Positions 25,389 through 32,802 of a DNA stretch of 41,597 nt are shown here, one piece after another. Position 1 is the stretch's first letter. Every line of letters begins with the position of its first letter. Source of the DNA: Candidatus Dojkabacteria bacterium (lineage in GTDB: Bacteria; Patescibacteriota; Dojkabacteria; SC72; JAFGCJ01); assembly GCA_016929645.1 (NCBI GenBank), contig JAFGIK010000102.1, forward strand, positions 1 to 41,597, written 5' to 3'. The position numbers and the translations under genes were made by a program. A model generated the notes under the pieces. The model saw only the letters and a program-made list of their open reading frames with translations, did not search any database and was not told the DNA's origin.

Positions 25389-25753
25389 ATGGAAAGACAT
25401 TTAACTGAAGAAACGAAGATAAATATCTCCGATACAATCGACGTTATAAAGATTACGAAAATAAAGCTACGTTGCACATTCATACTCATCCTGTTCCCAA
25501 CATAGGCGAACCATGTGGTCCATCAGAAAACGATAAAAGGAACACAAAAGTGTTTATAAAAAGTCCTAATTTCAAAGTTTTTGTGATAAGAAGTAATTCT
25601 GTTTTTCATCTACAATTAGAGAAGGGCAAAAACGTAACGCAAATAAAGTATAATTGGGATGAATTTGGAAAAAAATTCTGGAGTAAAATATCATTCAACC
25701 GAGAAGTTCGTTCAAATACGCTAAACCAAATTACTCAATATTCAATTACATAA
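25389..25753 (+). pseudogene. JAMM-like (MPN+) fragment, probably frameshifted
   Basis: An open frame (25409-25753; first start TTG at 25472) contains HIHTHPVP followed by GPSENDKRN, close to the JAMM metalloprotease pattern HxHP...(G)PSxxD. KVFVIRSNSVFHL follows. The best ATG (25389) starts a different frame, MERHLTEETKINISDT, that runs out at about 25503. Joining the two needs one frameshift near 25440. The catalytic Glu upstream is not evident. It is either a broken gene or a short protein; divergent from the isoprenoid-synthase-like gene. Confidence 0.4.
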
Positions 25754-25970
25754 AAAAACAAGTACCTGTAGGACTTACTTTATAAATACCTCGGTATAGA
25801 GGCATATATTGACATAGCTATTCTTGCTTTACATTCTTTAGACCCTATAGTAAATATAAGGTTCAGCTTGTCCCGTATTTGGCAGTAGACTTATTCTCTA
25901 ATTCCTGTATAATCACAGACGCTTTTTAGTATCAATCAGAACTAAATAAGTATTATTTGTCTACCCTTTT
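25754..25970 (+). promoter_or_regulatory. Leader region before the structured element
   Basis: No gene is visible. A TATAAT at 25908-25913 could start transcription near 25920 into the structured element. No good -35 box lies 17 bp upstream (the nearest, TTGGCA, is 23 bp away), so this promoter is tentative. A small CCTC/GAGG hairpin lies near 25790. Confidence 0.35.
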
Positions 25971-26516
25971 ACAACCAAAGGACTTACAACTAAAAATTTG
26001 GCATGCCTCGAATAAACCTAATACGAATCGATTCGAGTCGATCTCTCAAATTTTCTTCTCCCTATTGCTACCAGAGTTGCACACAAAGAGTTTCTTTATA
26101 ATAGAAACTCCTGTCAATACACTGACTTCTAACTACATAAGAACTAACTGATGGCAGCAGGGAGAAGAAAAGGAGGATAATCGAATCTCGCGTCGTTCGC
26201 CAAGGGCGGACAAACACTTCTCTGACGCGTGAAAGGAGAAAAATGGAGGACAAAGAAGAAAAAGAACAACAAGAAGAGTTTGGGAGAAATACTCTCCCAT
26301 TCAATCTCGGCAAGTATTCCAATTGGATACTTGTTGGAATTATAGCCGCTGCCTTACTGGCGGCTATAATTGTTCAGGTGATTGAAGCCGTCATCGGCTT
26401 CTTTCACTAAAATCAAACCAGAGGCAACCACAACCTACCAATAGAGCCAAACCTATACGGTTAGTGGCTAACGCTTAAATGCGTAATTTGGTTGTGGTGT
26501 AAGTCCTTTGGTTTGT
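25971..26516 (+). ncRNA. Large ornate structured element bounded by an 18-bp inverted repeat
   Basis: ACAACCAAAGGACTTACA (25971-25988) pairs with TGTAAGTCCTTTGGTTTGT (26498-26516, one bulge). Inside, nested stems include 26029-26035/26181-26187, a 12-bp helix 26051-26062/26160-26171 enclosing the 8-bp hairpin 26088-26095/26103-26110, and 26189-26194/26224-26229 with an inner CGCC/GGCG hairpin. A 55-codon ORF and a branched 3' domain follow. G+C is locally higher than around it. TTTT flanks both ends, so it could also be a miniature mobile element. I can match it to no known RNA class; tmRNA, RNase P, SRP and 6S signatures are absent. Confidence 0.6.
26243..26410 (+). CDS. Small single-pass membrane protein (55 aa) inside the structured element
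   Basis: A strong Shine-Dalgarno sequence (AAAGGAG, 26232-26238) precedes ATG 26243. The product has an acidic, Gln/Lys-rich start (MEDKEEKEQQEEFGRN), then one hydrophobic helix (WILVGIIAAALLAAIIVQVI), and ends AVIGFFH. The coding DNA folds into four consecutive hairpins: 26281-26287/26293-26299, 26311-26317/26327-26333, 26338-26349/26360-26371 (12 bp, perfect), and 26384-26390/26395-26401. The membrane segment and the RBS argue for translation; the hairpins argue for RNA function. No family is recognised. Confidence 0.6.
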   Translation: MEDKEEKEQQEEFGRNTLPFNLGKYSNWILVGIIAAALLAAIIVQVIEAVIGFFH

Positions 26517-26520
26517 TTTT
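26408..26520 (+). terminator. Branched 3' domain ending in T5
   Basis: Stem 26414-26424/26505-26515 (11 bp, one G-U) encloses stem 26427-26435/26490-26498 (9 bp). That stem carries two hairpins: 26445-26453/26459-26469 and 26471-26474/26481-26484. TTTTT (26516-26520) follows, so the domain could end transcription. Its 3' arm is also the right end of the 18-bp repeat, so pairing with 25971-25988 and this local fold exclude each other. Confidence 0.55.
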
Positions 26521-26673
26521 CTTGACACTTATAAAGTCTTTATGGGATTTATAGGATACGCTAAAGAAATAAAACTCAGTTGAATGGACGATTTTCTCTT
26601 TGAGCTACAAGATTCAATATTGCCATCCATCTTCTAAAAAGAAGAGAGGAATGGGAAAAATAATGCAAATATT

Positions 26674-27426
26674 CTACTCTTTGGTTCCTTGATATCTTGT
26701 CTCAAAGGGGATGATCCTGTTTAAAAAAAGTGTTATACCAATTTTATCACCATACCTGGCAGCTCGTTCAAAGATACTTAGACATCCTTCAATGACAGTA
26801 TTCATAAAGTTTGCACAATGAGACTCAGGTTTAGGTTTCCAAACTCCGATCTCTTGATCGAAGATAAATAAATCGCCACCAACTCTGTAGAAAAGTGATC
26901 TTGCGAGTATGGATGCCGCTGCCCACCATTTGTCTATTTTAACGTCTTCTCTTTTCACATTGGGAATATTGAAAATTCTTACTAACGCATCAGTACTAAA
27001 CGTCTGCTTGTGAGGAGTAGGGTTTCCTAATTTTCTATATAGATTTTCATATGTTGGATGCGGAACCCTTACGTCAATTTTTCCTCCGGCTTCAACAACA
27101 CGTACAATCTCGGCTGCTGCAAGATCTGGATTTGATACATGTTCCCAAACATGTGATGCAAGAACTGTGTTAAAAGACCCATCTTTAAATGGTAAGTGGT
27201 TTGCATCGGCAATCAAAAAATTTGCATCTGGATATTTTGTTCTCATCTCTGGTATATGTGAACCATCAATATCTATTCCAATCCATTTCCCCGACTTTGA
27301 ATCATATGCTCCTGCTGAGCTACCATTGCCACAGCCTATATCCAAAGCTTTTCTATCGTTGGTTGTTTCCGACACATCATGTATCCCCATAACTAATATT
27401 ATAGATCTTTCAACATCCCATTGCAA
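26674..27426 (-). CDS. Class I SAM-dependent methyltransferase
   Basis: The 250-residue protein has the Methyltransf_11-type core. Motif I is ALDIGCGNGSSAG, the acidic residue binding the SAM ribose is in WIGIDIDGSH, the post-motif is FLIADANHLPFKDGSFNTVL, and ASHVWEHVSNPDLAAAEIVR follows. The C-terminal third is hydrophobic and basic and may bind the acceptor. The methyl acceptor is unknown; glycan and lipid enzymes often look like this. It is followed upstream on the same strand by the YdcF-like gene with a 93-bp gap. Confidence 0.85.
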   Translation of the reverse strand: MQWDVERSIILVMGIHDVSETTNDRKALDIGCGNGSSAGAYDSKSGKWIGIDIDGSHIPEMRTKYPDANFLIADANHLPFKDGSFNTVLASHVWEHVSNPDLAAAEIVRVVEAGGKIDVRVPHPTYENLYRKLGNPTPHKQTFSTDALVRIFNIPNVKREDVKIDKWWAAASILARSLFYRVGGDLFIFDQEIGVWKPKPESHCANFMNTVIEGCLSIFERAARYGDKIGITLFLNRIIPFETRYQGTKE

Positions 27427-27519
27427 CGAGCTATAGGGTATGGATTCGTGGTTTTTTATAGTTCTTAAAAATACACATACTTGGAAGGAAAACTTAATTA
27501 CAGAAGTTCTCTTTGCTGC

Positions 27520-28305
27520 TCATCTTCGTTCTGCCAAACTGCGCAAATTTCGTGCAAACACATTGGTAATTCGAATACCCAAACTTCCTAAGTAAGAGAT
27601 CAATACAGATGACCCAACTTCTATAGAGTGGTACACTATACGGTTAATTAAACTTTTTAAAAAATCCTTATTTTGGCTCAATTTCGCAAGCAAGTTAGGG
27701 TTTAATCTCTGTAATATAAGCTCTGCAGGAATAACTCTCACGTTTATCGACTCTTGCCTCAAGCTTTCAAAAAATATGTGCGATCTAAATACATGATGTC
27801 CAAATTGATTTAGACCTGTACGTAGATTTGCAGCAAAACCATCATATACTGAGGTATTTCCAGAAGTTAAAACCGTAAGCGGTGTATTCTCATCTTGTAT
27901 TTTTGTATAAGCATTATTTGCAATCAATAGCTCTTTTAGCAGCAACACATTTTCCCAAGTATCAATAGATTGACGTTCTTGAAGCACAACTTGTTCTGGC
28001 AGATAATGATGTACTACCATAGCCATAGCTTGAGCTTCAGTAATATTGGATTCTGCATTCGAATATCCACCAGTAACAATAATTATCGGGTGTTGATCTC
28101 TTTGTGTATTTAGATATTTCGCATACTCAATGGCAGCAAGTGTTCGTACCATAGAAAACCCTCCCAGATATGTTGTTAATCCTTCGAATTCCATTGGCTT
28201 CGAAGTAACTCCTCCTCCGTGTACCACAATAAACTCTGTTGCTGCGTCAATTTCTTTTGTTCTTAAAGACTCTGGGTTCTCGAAAGTTGAAAGTTCCATC
28301 CTCAT
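27520..28305 (-). CDS. YdcF/SanA/ElyC-family (DUF218) protein
   Basis: This 261-residue protein has the DUF218 pattern: an N-terminal strand FIVVHGGGVTSKP, the IIIVTGGYSNAESNITEAQA segment, QERQSIDTWENVLLLKELL (S..TxEN motif), and LTVLTSGNTSVYDGFAAN. It lacks the membrane segments seen in ElyC, so it may be cytosolic like E. coli YdcF, which binds nucleotide-type ligands. Its exact activity is unknown. The ATG is preceded by AT-rich DNA without a clear promoter. Confidence 0.75.
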   Translation of the reverse strand: MRMELSTFENPESLRTKEIDAATEFIVVHGGGVTSKPMEFEGLTTYLGGFSMVRTLAAIEYAKYLNTQRDQHPIIIVTGGYSNAESNITEAQAMAMVVHHYLPEQVVLQERQSIDTWENVLLLKELLIANNAYTKIQDENTPLTVLTSGNTSVYDGFAANLRTGLNQFGHHVFRSHIFFESLRQESINVRVIPAELILQRLNPNLLAKLSQNKDFLKSLINRIVYHSIEVGSSVLISYLGSLGIRITNVFARNLRSLAERR

Positions 28306-28485
28306 TTAGAATTCACATGTAAATAATATATCTTCAATATTATAGATTTGTTGATACAATAAGTATAGATAGATAGTCTGGAATCTTTGAGCAAATCATT
28401 GAGATTTAGCTGTTTCAAAATTTATATTTTGAGTATAATAAGTATTATTATCTTTGGTCATGTTTGAACAGACAAAGGAATTTTG
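28306..28485. other. Intergenic AT-rich stretch
   Basis: No gene or strong signal is visible here. Together with the adjoining relic it makes up the 385-bp space between the YdcF-like and QW-repeat genes. Confidence 0.4.
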
Positions 28486-28636
28486 TTAACTGATGGACAA
28501 TGTGTATATTATGACTGTTGCATCAAAGCTATATGATCCAGAGTGCGATATTTTGGATTTAAAGATCAGAAATCTTACATATTACAACACTGCAATTCAT
28601 AGAGCAGCTTTTAAGTTACCAGGTTTCTTAAAATAA
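28486..28636 (+). pseudogene. Relic of a spermidine-synthase-like gene (C-terminal end)
   Basis: From 28505 the frame reads YIMTVASKLYDPECDILDLK, then YYNTAIHRAAFKLPGFLK and TAA. This matches the C-terminus of the intact protein at 34540-35406 (YIMNIASKKYDPETDVIASD, KYYNSEIHKASFKLPTFLK). Just before it, in another frame, LTDGQ matches the LTDGQ of the intact gene. About 37 codons in between are deleted and the frame is lost. It is a decayed duplicate, facing the same way as the intact gene 6 kb away. Confidence 0.85.
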
Positions 28637-28690
28637 AGGAGTTTACATCAAATTAACAATTAAGCTTTCTTTAATGTAGTTATATCATTA

Positions 28691-29668
28691 ATGATGCATA
28701 CATTTCTCAAAACATTTAAATACGACCTCATAAAACCCTTGCTATCAAGCCAAAATGAATCATTGATTTACTTTGCCAAAAAAGATCTACTCGATCAAAA
28801 AGTTGGAGCTGTCGATAGTTTGTGGCAATCAAAAGATGCTCTCAAAATTATCTCAAAACAGAAAGCCAATGGCTCATGGGAATACCGAGGAAAAGTTAAA
28901 GATGCAAGAGATCGAAACGGATACGACCAATTGGAAACTTTTAGACAAATAGGCTTTCTTATAGAGAAGTTTGGATTTAACAAAGATAATCAATCAATTC
29001 AAAATGCAGCTGAGTATCTATTTTCAAATCAGACAAAGGATGGCGATTTTCGCGGAATTTATGGAACTCAATATGCCACAACATATTCTCCGATGATTAG
29101 TGAATTACTAATTAAAGCAGGATATATTGACGATAAAAGAGTTATTCAAAGCTTGGATTGGCTTCTTAAAATGCGTCAAGATGATGGTGCCTGGGCAATC
29201 CCTTTGAGAACTGTTGATGCAAAATATATGGATGTAGTTCATAGTCCAATTGTTATTGAACCAGATCGAACAAAACCGTTTTCACATCTGATCACTGGCT
29301 GTGTATTGAGAGGATTATCAGTGCATCCAAAATATAACAAACGACCTGAAGTTAAAAAGGCTGGAGAGCTCTTGCTCAGTCGTTTTTTTAAACGAGATAA
29401 ATATATCGACAGAAGTGCAATAAGCTATTGGACAGGGTTTTCTTTTCCTTACTGGTTTACTGATTTGTTAGCATCACTCGATAGCCTCTCAAGAATAGGA
29501 TTTTCGAGAGAAGAACCACAGATACAAACGGCAATGCAGTGGTTCATTGATAAGCAAAATTCTGACGGAACATGGAAGACATTGAAATTACTAAGAGGTA
29601 AAGACAAACAGCAGCACCTTTGGATTACACTTCAAATTGGACGGGTATTTAAAAGATTTTTTGACTAA
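28691..29668 (+). CDS. QW-repeat (prenyltransferase/squalene-cyclase-like) protein
   Basis: This 325-residue protein shows at least four repeats of the QxxDGxW type: SKQKANGSWEY (55-65), SNQTKDGDFRG (112-122), KMRQDDGAWAI (160-170) and DKQNSDGTWKT near 293. Such repeats build alpha/alpha barrels in squalene-hopene cyclases and protein prenyltransferases. It is half the length of a full cyclase and I see no DxDD catalytic motif, so cyclase activity is doubtful. ATG codons at 28691 and 28694 are both possible; TATATC lies 4-7 nt before them. It converges with the FecR gene across a long palindrome. Confidence 0.7.
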   Translation: MMHTFLKTFKYDLIKPLLSSQNESLIYFAKKDLLDQKVGAVDSLWQSKDALKIISKQKANGSWEYRGKVKDARDRNGYDQLETFRQIGFLIEKFGFNKDNQSIQNAAEYLFSNQTKDGDFRGIYGTQYATTYSPMISELLIKAGYIDDKRVIQSLDWLLKMRQDDGAWAIPLRTVDAKYMDVVHSPIVIEPDRTKPFSHLITGCVLRGLSVHPKYNKRPEVKKAGELLLSRFFKRDKYIDRSAISYWTGFSFPYWFTDLLASLDSLSRIGFSREEPQIQTAMQWFIDKQNSDGTWKTLKLLRGKDKQQHLWITLQIGRVFKRFFD

Positions 29669-29707
29669 AATAAAGAATAAATATTACCGCTTAAGTTAAG
29701 GTTATGA

Positions 29708-29743
29708 AAGGGAGGGATGCGCCGTACGGCGCATCCCTCCCTT
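29708..29743. terminator. 36-nt perfect palindrome between convergent genes
   Basis: AAGGGAGGGATGCGCCGT pairs perfectly with the following 18 nt. It is over 60% G+C in a very AT-rich setting. It lies midway between the stop codons of two converging genes, so it may end transcription from both sides, although there is no T-run. It could also be a copy of a genome-wide repeat. Confidence 0.65.
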
Positions 29744-29768
29744 CAAAATCTACAACATTTTCAATTCC

Positions 29769-31229
29769 TTACAACTCAACTGCTACCTCGTTTGAATACA
29801 CACCACAAGCACCCCCAAGATACTCGCAAACTCGAACATAATAGGTACCAGGACCATCAAAGGCCTCCATAACACCAGATGTTCTAGTATTTGAATCACT
29901 ATAATAAAGATATCTGTCAGTACCACGATTTGGGTAGGTTGGCCCTGAAACCTTCGACCATACAACCTTGAAGCCCATGGTTGCTGTTCCATTAACTGAC
30001 CAACTCACAGTTCCGTTACCATTACTGCTGGCACTTATTGAACTTACTGATGATACTGGTGGCTGTTCAGCTTTTGCCGGAGCAGTAACAACAATGTCAT
30101 TACTGTAGGTTCCACATGTACCATTACCAAGGTATTGGCAAACTCGAAAATGATAAGTAACGCCATCTGTCATTGCCCAGGTATAATTTCGACTACCACT
30201 TCCAGAAAGGTAAATATAATAGCTTCCTGGATATACTGGGTTTGCATAAGTAGATTTCACAATCTTAAAACCGTATGGAGCATCTAGATTTGAAATTGAC
30301 CAAGCTAGGTAAACACCACTTTCTGTTGCAGAACCAGTTAACCAGATACTACCTGTTGGAGTAGGAGTTGGTGACGGCTCAGTACCTTCAGTTGCATTAT
30401 CTTCTGAATTCGCTGTCTCTGGAGTGCTTTGTATTTGCGATAGAACTCCGAGTTTATCTTTGAAATCAGATATTTTCTCGTCTAGTGATTTATTCCAAAC
30501 TACAAATTTATCCGATTCTAATTCTTCTTTTGTAAGTTCTACAGGTACACCTTCTTTAGCAGGATCTGAAGAATTTTTAACATAATATCTATTTCCTTCA
30601 TCAACGGATATTTCTTCATTTACAGAGACTTTACTATGATAAACTTCAACTTTATTAACATCTTCACTGTTTGTAGTTTTGTACGCTGTTCCCAAGGAGA
30701 TATACGACGTATCCTCAACATTAACAATAAATTCACGCTCACTCTCTACAACTCGAGTATAGATTTCTCCCTGATTATTAGATATGACAATTTTATCTGG
30801 ATTCATTGACGCTAGGGTTATCTCTGAAGAGTTGTTTAACCTTACAGCGCTTCCATCGTCCAAATTAATAATCGCCTTGCCATCATCTGCCGATCTTATG
30901 ATAAATTCTTCTGAGACGACCATTCCTTCCTTTGCTTTTTCCCAGTCATCTTTGTCTTTTTCCTTATACTCAACTGTCCCTTCAATATAAATTAGCTCTC
31001 CATGAAGTTTGGAACTATCGGAATTGTTATCAGCCGCAGTTTCTCCTGAATTTTGATTTTTATACAAAATTACAGTAGTAGTTACAGCAATAATACTTAT
31101 TATTGCAAAGACAATTATTCCCGCCCAAAGAAACCTCTTGTTACTCTTCGGTTTTGGATTTGTCTGTGTATTTTCTGACACAACTTTTGAAATCACTTTG
31201 TCCTTATCAGAATTTATCTTTTCACTCAT
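29769..31229 (-). CDS. Membrane-anchored FecR-domain protein
   Basis: In this 486-residue protein, residues about 1-30 are polar, 31-53 form one membrane helix (FLWAGIIVFAIISIIAVTTT), and the rest is probably outside. A FecR domain spans about 75-200: VEYKEKDKDDWEKAKEGMVV, IINLDDGSAVRLNNSSEITL, IYTRVVESEREFIV. A Pro/Thr linker (EPSPTPTPTG) leads to two beta-sandwich repeats, each ending with an R-V-C-x-Y-L-G...C...YSN pattern (TYHFRVCQYLGNGTCG; TYYVRVCEYLGGACG). FecR domains relay or measure envelope signals for ECF sigma factors. The sigma gene is divergent, 127 bp away. Confidence 0.8.
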   Translation of the reverse strand: MSEKINSDKDKVISKVVSENTQTNPKPKSNKRFLWAGIIVFAIISIIAVTTTVILYKNQNSGETAADNNSDSSKLHGELIYIEGTVEYKEKDKDDWEKAKEGMVVSEEFIIRSADDGKAIINLDDGSAVRLNNSSEITLASMNPDKIVISNNQGEIYTRVVESEREFIVNVEDTSYISLGTAYKTTNSEDVNKVEVYHSKVSVNEEISVDEGNRYYVKNSSDPAKEGVPVELTKEELESDKFVVWNKSLDEKISDFKDKLGVLSQIQSTPETANSEDNATEGTEPSPTPTPTGSIWLTGSATESGVYLAWSISNLDAPYGFKIVKSTYANPVYPGSYYIYLSGSGSRNYTWAMTDGVTYHFRVCQYLGNGTCGTYSNDIVVTAPAKAEQPPVSSVSSISASSNGNGTVSWSVNGTATMGFKVVWSKVSGPTYPNRGTDRYLYYSDSNTRTSGVMEAFDGPGTYYVRVCEYLGGACGVYSNEVAVEL

Positions 31230-31356
31230 ATTGTTACATTTAAAAGTAAAATAATATATTCATAATAACCTGAAAAACTTTTCATTGTCCAGGCCCAGTA
31301 TTAACTTGTATCACACATTCTGTACCAATTGCCTTCATTGATGATATTATTAATCC

Positions 31357-31911
31357 ATGGAGATGAAGGATAACCAAATTCTTGAATTAGTTAAAGAAAA
31401 TCTTACAAATTTTGAACTTTTCTACAAAAAGTATTTCAAGAAAATCTACAAATACTGTTACTTTCGCTTAAACCTGCAAAAAGAATCAGCAGAAGATATA
31501 ACCAGCCAGGTATTTCTAAAAGCAATAGAAAATATTACAAAAGTCGAGTTAAAGGAAAACTACAATTATTCATTACTCCCGTGGCTATATACAATTGCGA
31601 GAAACTGCATTAATGAAAAGTGGCGTGGAAATAAAGACAAAAATTGTATAAATCTTGATAACGAACTTGACGAGAACATCCCGGAAAATGATGAAAATGT
31701 AGAAAATATTGATAATCAGATATTTGCTGAAAAATTTAGAGAATTTATCGAAAAACTTGATACACTGTCAAAAGATATTATTTTCATGAAAATCGACGAC
31801 CAGATGACCTTTAAAGATATATCAAATAATCTTGATATATCAGAATCTTTAGCCAAAATGCGTTACTATAGAGGAATAAAATATTTAACTAAAATGCTAA
31901 AAAAATCTTAA
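31357..31911 (+). CDS. ECF-type RNA polymerase sigma factor
   Basis: The 184-residue protein has both sigma-70 parts of an ECF factor. Region 2 is YKYCYFRLNLQKESAEDITS followed by QVFLKAIENI and the -10-binding PWLYTIARNCINEKWR. Region 4 is SKDIIFMKIDDQMTFKDISN followed by a recognition helix, ISESLAKMRYYRGIKYL. TATTAT ends 6 nt before the ATG, so the mRNA is probably leaderless. A membrane protein with the features of an anti-sigma factor follows after 10-20 bp, and a FecR-domain protein is divergent. The target promoters are unknown. Confidence 0.85.
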   Translation: MEMKDNQILELVKENLTNFELFYKKYFKKIYKYCYFRLNLQKESAEDITSQVFLKAIENITKVELKENYNYSLLPWLYTIARNCINEKWRGNKDKNCINLDNELDENIPENDENVENIDNQIFAEKFREFIEKLDTLSKDIIFMKIDDQMTFKDISNNLDISESLAKMRYYRGIKYLTKMLKKS

Positions 31912-31921
31912 ACATAATATA

Positions 31922-32770
31922 ATGGATAATATGGATGTGACTAAAAATAACAATTCTGCATTAACTAGTGTAGAAGGCAAGATAAAAAGCTTTCTAGACG
32001 ATGTTGATCCTGATGTCAATTTCAGCCAAGCGCTTGGCAGAGAACTTCAGGAAAAGACTCAAACACTAGTTAATTTATCAGAAAAAAATAAAATGGATAA
32101 AAAGAAAAATAGTCTAGGTCAATTTATTCTTGGATTTCTAAGCGGAGCAGTAATACTCGCTGTTGTTGTTTTTACTTTTCTCTACTTTAATAATTGGGGA
32201 AAAATCGAGCAAACAACCGACAACGATAACACCAAAATCGCTGATGATAACAATGATAGTGATACCGAAATCGAAGATACCGACGACACTGAAGTATTAA
32301 CAGGCAAGAACTATGAGCTTATTGATGGAACAATATACTATGAGACAGAAGATACACAGGAGCCAGTTATCGTAGAAGAAATTGCAGAGGCTCATGGAGA
32401 AGGCAATGTAGCAGAGCTTATCACAAATAATGACAGCGGATGGCTTACATATAGAGTTTTTGTAGGATACATACAAAACGTAGGAGGTGAAAATATCGGT
32501 GAAATCTATGACTGGTATGTTTACAATGAAAATTTTGCAGGAATGACTCGACTCAATGATAGAGAGGTTACAATGCAAAATTATGGGATTACATTCACAG
32601 TAAATAGAGCATACGAATGGATAAATGACCATGAGTTAATTGTCGGCGCTGATGGAGGAATGACATTAAATGGAATTGCCGTTTATGATGCACAGACAGA
32701 CTCTTTTAGAGATTTAACACAGGAAGAGATGGATACATATGGTTACTCAGGCTATTTTGGTCCAATGTAA
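31922..32770 (+). CDS. Membrane-anchored putative anti-sigma factor
   Basis: A TATAAT at 31918-31923 overlaps the first ATG and ends 7 nt before a second ATG at 31931; the second is the likelier start if the gene has its own transcript. The cytoplasmic part (about 70 residues) includes a helix-rich FSQALGRELQEKTQTL. One membrane helix follows (LGQFILGFLSGAVILAVVVF). The outer part has an acidic Asp/Thr linker and a beta-rich domain of about 160 residues with several Trp/Tyr. Sequence homology to named anti-sigma domains is not evident; the call rests on topology and position behind the sigma gene. Confidence 0.6.
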   Translation: MDNMDVTKNNNSALTSVEGKIKSFLDDVDPDVNFSQALGRELQEKTQTLVNLSEKNKMDKKKNSLGQFILGFLSGAVILAVVVFTFLYFNNWGKIEQTTDNDNTKIADDNNDSDTEIEDTDDTEVLTGKNYELIDGTIYYETEDTQEPVIVEEIAEAHGEGNVAELITNNDSGWLTYRVFVGYIQNVGGENIGEIYDWYVYNENFAGMTRLNDREVTMQNYGITFTVNRAYEWINDHELIVGADGGMTLNGIAVYDAQTDSFRDLTQEEMDTYGYSGYFGPM

Positions 32771-32802
32771 AATTGATTAGATTATCATCGATATAAATGT
32801 AA

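Noticed and set aside
25971-26520. tmRNA, RNase P RNA, SRP RNA, 6S RNA or a self-splicing intron
   Set aside because: No alanine-like acceptor end, resume codon, P4 or CR-I consensus, SRP tetraloop or intron domain V is visible.
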